10,932 nt of DNA from Candidatus Poribacteria bacterium (GTDB lineage: Bacteria; Poribacteria; WGA-4E; WGA-3G), in contig JAPPDN010000678.1 of assembly GCA_028824575.1 (NCBI GenBank), forward strand, positions 1-10,932. The letters are read 5' to 3'. Of the stretch, positions 6,305 through 10,932 are shown in pieces. How positions within the stretch are numbered: the stretch's first letter is position 1; every line of letters starts with the position of its first letter. Under the pieces are notes generated by a model that had not been told where the DNA came from, made no database searches, and saw nothing but the letters and a program-made list of their open reading frames with translations. A program made the position numbers and the translations under genes.

Positions 6305-8824
6305 CTAAGCACCGTACAGGTCAAGATTTACCTGAGTGCCGTAGCGTTCTATAAATTCGCGACGAGGTTCCACAATATCCCCCATGAGCAGTGTAAAGAT
6401 GCGGTCAGCTTCAACGGCATCTTCAAGTGTCACCCTAAGTAGAACACGCTCGTCCTGGCGCATTGTGGTGTCGCGCAACTGTTCAGCGTTCATTTCAGCC
6501 AAGCCTTTGTACCGGGTAATCGTAAGGCCTCGGTGTTCCATCTCAAAAAGGTGCTGCACGAGCGAGACAACATCATCTGTATGATGAATGTCACCATTTT
6601 CGGACTGGACGCTAAACAACTTTTGGTTTTCTGAATCGCTTGAGTCATCCGTCTTTGCTGCAGGCAAGAGGTCTGTGTCTTGGATGTGAAACTCAGCGAG
6701 TTTCTCAAGTTCCTGTCGCAGTTCGTGCCGCCAAGTTCGAGGGGTCGGGTCAATCGCACTTTCAGGATCTACTGCTGCTGGTGCGTTTTCAAAAAGCATC
6801 GTCTGCGTACTCGCATCGGATGATACTTGTTCGGATTCAGGAGGTTCTTGCGATGCCATGATAGTGTCACTCCCCTGAGAAGGAGATATATCAAGCATCT
6901 CAAGTAGTTTGTCTATGTTATCAGATGTATCAGTTCCGTTCGTCTCGATTGCTACAGTGTGCTCAGATTCTTCAATGTTAGAAAACTGTGTTTGTGTTAC
7001 ACCGCTTCGCTTGATTTGATCGAGGAGCATTTGAACCTTGCGTACGGCATTAGAGACGGTTCTATACTCAGATGCTGTGTAAGGCGTACCCCGGCGAGCA
7101 TTTGTTATTTGTACCGTGTCAAGGGCAAGGGTAAGGAGATAATCTTCCATCTGCTCATCGTCTTGCAAATATTGTGAACTTCTACCTCTTTTGACTTGGT
7201 AAAGTGGCGGTTGAGCGATGTAAAGATGACCAGAGGCAATGAGTTCGGGCATCTGGCGGAAGAAAAAAGTTAAAAGTAGCGTGCGTATGTGCGCGCCATC
7301 TACATCGGCATCTGCCATAATGATGATTTTTGCGTATCGGAGCTTTTCGAGGTTGAATTCTTCAGCACCGATACCTGTTCCCAAAGCGGTTATAATGTCA
7401 ATGACTTGTGCGTTTTTAAGTATTTTGTCAAGCCTTGACTTGTCTACATTGATACCTTTACCTTTTAGAGGTAGAACGGCTTGATTCTGCCGATCACGCC
7501 CCTGTTTAGCCGTACCACCAGCGGAATCACCCTCTACGAGAAAAAGTTCCGTTCGGGTAGGGTCACGTTCAGAACAGTCGGCGAGTTTTCCGGGCATTGA
7601 GGCGGAGTCAAGCACACTTTTGCGGCGGATAACCTCACGCGCACTGCGGGCGGCTTCACGCGCTCGCGCGGCATCAATGGATTTTTGGATAATACGTTTA
7701 GAGACACTCGGGTTTTCTTCCAAAAGCGTTCTGAGCCGGGAACCGACAAAAGTTTGGACAATACCTTCAACCTCTGTATTTCCAAGTTTTGACTTCGTTT
7801 GCCCCTCAAATTGCGGATCCGGAACTTTGACACTAATAATAGCCGTCATTCCTTCGCGGATGTCTTCACCGGTCAGGTCTATTTTAACGTTCTTCAGGAG
7901 ATCATTGGCGTTGGCGTAAGTTTTAAAAACACGAGTGAGCGCGCTTTTGAAACCGCTTTCGTGAAAACCACCTTCCGCTGTGCGAATATTATTCGCGTAT
8001 GAACTTATGTTCTCCGAGTAAGAAGTGTTAAATTGGAAGGCGATCTCTACGGCAACATCTGATTGAATGCCTTCCATGTAGATAGGTTCCGGATGGAGTA
8101 CCTCTTTGTTCTGGTTGTAATAGGTAACAAAAGAAGCGATGCCACCATCGTACTGAAAAATGGTCGGCTCAGCATTATCTTCATCGCGGGCATCGTGAAA
8201 TTGAATGCGGACACCTTTGTTCAGGAAAGCGAGTTCTCTGAGTCGGTCGCGAAGCGTGTCGTGTGAGAAATCGAGGGTATCAAATATTTCTGAATCAGGC
8301 ATAAACGTGGTACGGGTACCAGTTTTATTACTATTACCAATTTTTTCTACAGATGTCTGCGGAATACCACGCGCGTAGCGTTGTTCGTAGGTTGCACCGT
8401 TCTGCTGGACTTGCACATGAAGCCACTCAGAAAGCGCATTGACGCAAGAAGCACCGACACCGTGCAAACCACCGGCGGTTTGGTACCCGACCTGCTCGCG
8501 ACCGTCAAATTTGCCGCCAGCGTGCAATGTCGTCATCACTACCTCAAGTGCTGAGACCCCTGCTGTCGCATGCATGTCAACTGGAATACCACGACCATCA
8601 TCGGCGACGGTAACACTACCATCAGTATGGAGTTGTACGTTGATCTGTGTGCCGTAACCTGCACCAATCTCATCTATGCAGTTGTCAACCAACTCTGTGA
8701 CAAGGTGATGTAATCCAGCGGGACCGGTACTGCCGATGTACATGCTCGGGCGTTTTCTAACAGCTTCAAGACCTTCAAGGATTTGGATGTCACTCGCCGT
8801 GTATGTTCGTTCATCTTTTGACAT
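6305..8824 (-). CDS. gyrB: DNA gyrase subunit B
   Basis: The 839-aa subunit supplies ATP hydrolysis for supercoiling together with GyrA. The GHKL ATPase domain shows ELVDNCIDE (Glu44, Asn48), DDGRGIP (75-81) and GGLHGVGA (118-125). The transducer region ends near 395. The TOPRIM domain has ELFLVEGDSAGG (Glu431) and the acidic triad DADVDG (Asp505, Asp507, Asp509), followed by AQPPLYQVKRG. An insertion of about 170-200 residues follows (about 565-760), in the place where E. coli-type GyrB has one; here its middle is acidic, Ser/Gln-rich and probably disordered (about 615-700 and 722-745). The tail RYKGLAEMNAEQLRDTTM has Ala where RYKGLGEMN is usual. Start: MSKDERTYTASDIQILEGLEAVRKRPSMYIG is the family N-terminus. 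The promoter and leader lie at 8825-8975. Confidence 0.98.
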   Translation of the reverse strand: MSKDERTYTASDIQILEGLEAVRKRPSMYIGSTGPAGLHHLVTELVDNCIDEIGAGYGTQINVQLHTDGSVTVADDGRGIPVDMHATAGVSALEVVMTTLHAGGKFDGREQVGYQTAGGLHGVGASCVNALSEWLHVQVQQNGATYEQRYARGIPQTSVEKIGNSNKTGTRTTFMPDSEIFDTLDFSHDTLRDRLRELAFLNKGVRIQFHDARDEDNAEPTIFQYDGGIASFVTYYNQNKEVLHPEPIYMEGIQSDVAVEIAFQFNTSYSENISSYANNIRTAEGGFHESGFKSALTRVFKTYANANDLLKNVKIDLTGEDIREGMTAIISVKVPDPQFEGQTKSKLGNTEVEGIVQTFVGSRLRTLLEENPSVSKRIIQKSIDAARAREAARSAREVIRRKSVLDSASMPGKLADCSERDPTRTELFLVEGDSAGGTAKQGRDRQNQAVLPLKGKGINVDKSRLDKILKNAQVIDIITALGTGIGAEEFNLEKLRYAKIIIMADADVDGAHIRTLLLTFFFRQMPELIASGHLYIAQPPLYQVKRGRSSQYLQDDEQMEDYLLTLALDTVQITNARRGTPYTASEYRTVSNAVRKVQMLLDQIKRSGVTQTQFSNIEESEHTVAIETNGTDTSDNIDKLLEMLDISPSQGSDTIMASQEPPESEQVSSDASTQTMLFENAPAAVDPESAIDPTPRTWRHELRQELEKLAEFHIQDTDLLPAAKTDDSSDSENQKLFSVQSENGDIHHTDDVVSLVQHLFEMEHRGLTITRYKGLAEMNAEQLRDTTMRQDERVLLRVTLEDAVEADRIFTLLMGDIVEPRREFIERYGTQVNLDLYGA

Positions 8825-8837
8825 TTCTAATTGTGAT

Positions 8838-8842
8838 ACCTC
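8838..8842 (-). promoter_or_regulatory. Ribosome binding site of gyrB (GAGGT, long spacing)
   Basis: The minus strand reads GTGAGGT, then 13 nt, then ATG. The core GAGGT complements the 16S anti-Shine-Dalgarno, but the spacing is longer than optimal. No closer purine run is present apart from TTAGAA, so this is the best candidate. Confidence 0.45.
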
Positions 8843-8863
8843 ACTGTGAATTGATCCGTGCCT

Positions 8864-8880
8864 ATAACATATGATGTTAT
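8864..8880. repeat. 7-bp inverted repeat in the gyrB leader
   Basis: The sequence is ATAACAT, spacer ATG, ATGTTAT, with perfect arms. It lies about 40 nt upstream of the gyrB start, within the predicted leader mRNA. It could be a weak RNA hairpin or a repressor half-site pair; no family match is recognised. Confidence 0.35.
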
Positions 8881-8904
8881 CTCTTTTAAATTAGCGACCC
8901 AAAG

Positions 8905-8931
8905 GCGCAATCCACCCTATTGTTATCGCGC
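8905..8931 (-). promoter_or_regulatory. Stem-loop at the 5' end of the gyrB leader
   Basis: On the minus strand GCGCGAT and ATTGCGC pair over 7 bp (one G.U) around a 13-nt loop. It starts about 10 nt after the predicted transcription start, and GC-rich arms in an AT-rich leader make it stand out. It may stabilise the 5' end of the gyrB mRNA. It has no U tract, so it is not a terminator. Confidence 0.4.
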
Positions 8932-8939
8932 TTAGATAC

Positions 8940-8963
8940 TTAAAATAGGATACCTTATTTTAA
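8940..8963. promoter_or_regulatory. Operator-like inverted repeat over the gyrB -10 region
   Basis: Perfect 8-bp arms TTAAAATA and TATTTTAA are separated by 8 bp. The repeat covers the -10 hexamer and part of the spacer, so a dimeric regulator bound here would block RNA polymerase. The AT-rich -10 flank could also serve supercoiling-sensitive promoter melting, as known for gyrase promoters. No regulator is identified. Confidence 0.45.
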
Positions 8964-8975
8964 AAGTTTTGTCAA
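8947..8975 (-). promoter_or_regulatory. Sigma-70-type promoter of gyrB
   Basis: On the minus strand TTGACA (8970-8975), a spacer of exactly 17 bp, and TATCCT (8947-8952) form a strong housekeeping promoter. The predicted transcription start is near 8940, leaving a leader of about 115 nt before gyrB. The -35 overlaps the end of the upstream gene: the TGA within TTGACA is its stop codon. Confidence 0.8.
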
Positions 8976-9475
8976 GGCTTTTCTTTACTCTGTGTAATGA
9001 ATAATTGCCGCAAGGAAATTTTTAAATCAGTATCCGTTACATCAGCTGTTGCCTGCTCAATTTGTTCTAATTCTTTAGGAGTTGGTGTCCGAACATTGCT
9101 TGAGCGAGACATTGATGTTGTGGTCTTTGGCATTTCTGAATCAGTGGAGGCACGTTTCGTGTGACAGGGTGTTGTTTGATGCGCTTGGCGTAACTCTATC
9201 CGGAGATCTGTAAGAACAGGTTGCCCTAATTCCGCGTTCAGGTCTGCTATAATCCTCTGTTTATGGAATGATAGTTCTGTTCTGTACGGAGGATATTCCG
9301 TGTAGACTTTCAAAACGCCGTCCGACAGCGATACTGGAACTGTTTTCGTCCCAAGCGGTGTCCCGAGACGTTTGCGCCAAAGGACAAAGACTTTCTGCTC
9401 AAGCATCTTGGGCTCGAAGTCGCGGGAGCGGGTGAGTTCGGTGAGGAGGTCGCGTAGGTTTTGGGTTTTGCGCAT
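8972..9475 (-). CDS. dciA: DciA/DUF721-family protein, probable replicative helicase loader
   Basis: The 167-aa protein has a DUF721 core at about residues 6-97 (LRDLLTELTRSRDFEP, then LWRKRLGTPLGTKTVPVSLSDGVLKVYTEYP, matching W..vvG..l...t.pv.l.dG.L.V). A polar, Ser/Thr-rich linker covers about 98-128. A final helix pair, PTPKELEQIEQATADVTDTDLKISLRQLF, is typical of the family C-terminus. DciA interacts with the DnaB helicase and helps load it in the many bacteria without DnaC. The position between recF and gyrB is the usual one for this family. It starts 47 nt after the recF stop, and no Shine-Dalgarno is seen before the ATG, so translation is probably leaderless-like or coupled. Its stop codon lies within the gyrB promoter. 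Confidence 0.85.
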   Translation of the reverse strand: MRKTQNLRDLLTELTRSRDFEPKMLEQKVFVLWRKRLGTPLGTKTVPVSLSDGVLKVYTEYPPYRTELSFHKQRIIADLNAELGQPVLTDLRIELRQAHQTTPCHTKRASTDSEMPKTTTSMSRSSNVRTPTPKELEQIEQATADVTDTDLKISLRQLFITQSKEKP

Positions 9476-9522
9476 TTTTATACTCGTTGGTGTGACTTTA
9501 GAAGCACACGAGTGGTAGTGTG

Positions 9523-10815
9523 TTAGGAGGACTCGTTGGTTTCGGCGGCATAACTTATCTGCGCGTTCTCTACCGTCAAAACATTCGGTTGATCAAGATG
9601 ATTTACAAGAGGTTCGGCGTGTGTAGCTGTAATGAAGGTTTGGGCACTTAAATTTTCGAGAACCTCTAATAAGTACCCTATCCGCTTGTAATCTAACTCT
9701 GAGGTAACATCATCCAATAAAACTATTGGGTCCCTGCCTGTCAGGTGTCGAATCAGTTTTAGTTCTGCTAATTTGAGTGCCAATGCAATAGTCCGCTGCT
9801 GCCCTTGTGATCCATAAGATCGTGCTACCTCTCGAAATACTCCTGTTTCAGGATCCAAATCTTGTGTATCATTTTCACTATGGCAGTAAGTGATACGTTC
9901 TTGGGGTCCGCTCTCCAGCTCAATGAGGAAATCATCTCGGTGTGGGCCGACTAAGGTTGTACCTCTCTGTAAATCTGCCTCGCGTGAAGCATTTAATGAT
10001 GTGCCAAAATGTTTGGCTACCTTCTCTTCATCTTCACGGGTGGTCTTAGACTCCGCTAACAAGTTGGGGGCAGCGGTTTCTGAAGTATTGCATGCGATGC
10101 CGTCGATTGACGTATCGTTCGACACCGATGCCGAACGATACGTCAGCGCGATATCTTCTAAATCGCCGGTAAGTTTTTGGTGGTTTTGGATCGCGTGCGC
10201 TTTCAGTTGATGAAAGATTTCCAATCGCTTTATAGTGATTGCGGTACCATGCATGAGCAGCAATTCATCCCAAGCATCCAATTGCGTTACGCTTGCAAAC
10301 GTCGCGCGAATCTGCTTTAGCAACTCATTTCGTTGTTTGAGAACGAGATTGTACTTTTGCAAATTTTTTAGGTATTCGTTGTCAATCTGTGAAATTAGGA
10401 GATTTAAGAACCGTCGCCTTTCTGAAGGTCCTCCCTTCACTAATGTCAGCGACTCTGGTGAAAAAAATACAACGTTAAATTGACCAATCCATTCGGAACG
10501 TTTTGTCTGGAGAATACCGTTTTTCTTCAGTCTAAACTGTCCGCGTGCCTGCTTTATCGCCTCAAGAGATGTTACTTCATCACTCCCATTCCTCAGTGTC
10601 CCTTTTAGATAGAATCCTGACTCATGATGCCGAATCAATTCGGCATCATGAGTCGCACGATGAGATTCCGCAGTGCAAAGAAAATAGATTGCTTCAAGCA
10701 AACTGGTTTTCCCTTGGGCATTCCCACCGACGATTAAGTTAACAGGTTTAGGGAAGTCTACTTCGCAATTGATATAATTACGAAAATTTCGTAAGACGAT
10801 ATGATTTAATAACAT
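9523..10815 (-). CDS. recF: DNA replication and repair protein RecF
   Basis: RecF is an SMC/ABC-like ATPase that binds gapped DNA and, with RecO and RecR, helps load RecA. Visible motifs are the N-terminal LRNFRNY, Walker A GGNAQGKTSLLEA (Lys36), VVFFSPESLTLVKGGPSERRRFLN (115-138), LVGPHRDDFLIEL (288-300), the ABC signature YGSQGQQRTIALALKLAE (334-351) and Walker B IVLLDDVTSELD (364-375), followed by TFITATHAE. At 430 aa it is about 60-70 residues longer than the roughly 360 aa usual for RecF. The extra length sits in two low-conservation insertions, about 228-270 and about 301-328. The ATG at 10815 gives the standard N-terminus; no Shine-Dalgarno is seen. The gene contains two perfect DNA palindromes (10108-10145 and 10619-10654). 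Confidence 0.96.
   Translation of the reverse strand: MLLNHIVLRNFRNYINCEVDFPKPVNLIVGGNAQGKTSLLEAIYFLCTAESHRATHDAELIRHHESGFYLKGTLRNGSDEVTSLEAIKQARGQFRLKKNGILQTKRSEWIGQFNVVFFSPESLTLVKGGPSERRRFLNLLISQIDNEYLKNLQKYNLVLKQRNELLKQIRATFASVTQLDAWDELLLMHGTAITIKRLEIFHQLKAHAIQNHQKLTGDLEDIALTYRSASVSNDTSIDGIACNTSETAAPNLLAESKTTREDEEKVAKHFGTSLNASREADLQRGTTLVGPHRDDFLIELESGPQERITYCHSENDTQDLDPETGVFREVARSYGSQGQQRTIALALKLAELKLIRHLTGRDPIVLLDDVTSELDYKRIGYLLEVLENLSAQTFITATHAEPLVNHLDQPNVLTVENAQISYAAETNESS
10108..10145. repeat. Perfect 14-bp inverted repeat inside recF
   Basis: Arms TGACGTATCGTTCG and CGAACGATACGTCA match perfectly around a 10-bp loop. It encodes LTYRSASVSNDTS, where recF leaves the conserved LTY segment and enters the first non-conserved insertion. 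In mRNA it would form a very stable hairpin. Confidence 0.85.
10619..10654. repeat. Near-perfect 36-bp palindrome (17-bp arms, 2-bp spacer) inside recF
   Basis: Arms GACTCATGATGCCGAAT (10619-10635) and ATTCGGCATCATGAGTC (10638-10654) are perfect complements. It encodes THDAELIRHHES, a conserved N-terminal segment of RecF just after SHR, so it is not an inserted element. It shares the 9-mer GATGCCGAA with the palindrome at 10108-10145. Confidence 0.88.
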
Positions 10816-10857
10816 CTTTTTTGGGTGTAAATATTTTCATTGAGTCTGGTAGAAAAT

Positions 10858-10924
10858 TTATCAACTTTTAGCACTTATCCACAATCTCTAATATTAATAC
10901 TAATTTCTATATAAATTTATATAG
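10858..10924. other. Candidate origin element: DnaA boxes, TA-N triplets and an AT-rich palindrome
   Basis: A perfect consensus DnaA box TTATCCACA occupies 10875-10883, and a weaker box in the same orientation (TTATCAACT, 7 of 9) occupies 10858-10866. Five nucleotides after the perfect box come five consecutive TA-N triplets, TAATATTAATACTAA (10889-10903), which resembles the DnaA-trio arrangement of bacterial basal unwinding elements. An 18-bp perfect AT palindrome follows (10907-10924). The stretch 10884-10932 is about 86% A+T. The place, upstream of recF with genes reading away, suits oriC or a DnaA-controlled recF promoter. The window ends before more boxes can be counted. Confidence 0.5.
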
Positions 10925-10932
10925 TACTTAGT

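Noticed and set aside
8308..8321. TGGTAC-GG-GTACCA palindrome in gyrB
   Set aside because: Six-base arms within coding sequence are expected by chance.
9482..9540. Direct repeat ACTCGTTGGT at 9482-9491 and 9531-9540, with a CACAC/GTGTG pair between
   Set aside because: Short, and one copy is the end of the recF coding region; it could mark a small duplication but evidence is thin.
1..10932. CRISPR array, tRNA or rRNA genes
   Set aside because: No regularly spaced repeats, cloverleaf-like segments or rRNA motifs were recognised on either strand.

Overview
This is a bacterial chromosomal segment from the replication-initiation neighbourhood. Every gene that can be supported lies on the minus strand, so transcription runs from the right edge to the left. 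From right to left the order is: an AT-rich edge with a perfect DnaA box, recF, a DciA/DUF721-family gene, gyrB, gyrA, an IS200/IS605-type element carrying an IsrB-like gene (an HNH-less relative of IscB) with its probable omega RNA, an exported TPR-repeat protein, and the start of another exported protein cut by the left edge. The order recF-dciA-gyrB-gyrA is the classical oriC-proximal order. The organism cannot be named from sequence alone. The intermediate GC content, the gene style, the GGCTATCGG-type dispersed repeat between gyrB and gyrA, and the left-edge secreted protein suggest an uncultured lineage such as Candidatus Poribacteria; this is a guess from memory.

Right part (8825-10932). 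The edge combines TTATCCACA, a run of five TA-N triplets and an 18-bp AT palindrome, which looks like one end of a replication origin. recF and dciA follow. recF carries two perfect intragenic palindromes with arms of 17 and 14 bp. gyrB has a strong sigma-70-type promoter (TTGACA, 17 bp, TATCCT) whose -35 hexamer contains the TGA stop codon of dciA. An 8+8 bp inverted repeat covers its -10 region, and a leader of about 115 nt contains two further stem-loops.

Middle (3607-8824). GyrB and GyrA are full length. GyrA has glycine at both positions corresponding to E. coli Ser83 and Asp87, the two main anchors of the quinolone metal bridge. Between gyrB and gyrA lies an imperfect inverted repeat of about 84 bp. 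A strong Shine-Dalgarno sequence sits directly after the gyrB stop, far from the gyrA start.

Element (about 2313-3570). The element has matching hairpins at both ends, no TnpA transposase gene, a 343-aa RNA-guided-nickase-like protein (PLMP region, RuvC-I, Arg-rich bridge helix, RuvC-II, RuvC-III, C-terminal TAM-interacting-type region; no HNH), and about 200 nt of structured noncoding sequence upstream of it. It appears to have inserted between the Shine-Dalgarno and the start codon of the TPR gene, which was probably once cotranscribed with gyrA. The isrB stop codon lies in the loop of the right-end hairpin, a few bases before an in-frame ATG for the TPR gene.

Left part (1-2304). An exported TPR protein is followed by an open-ended secreted protein that faintly resembles hyicolysin-like (M30) metallopeptidases.
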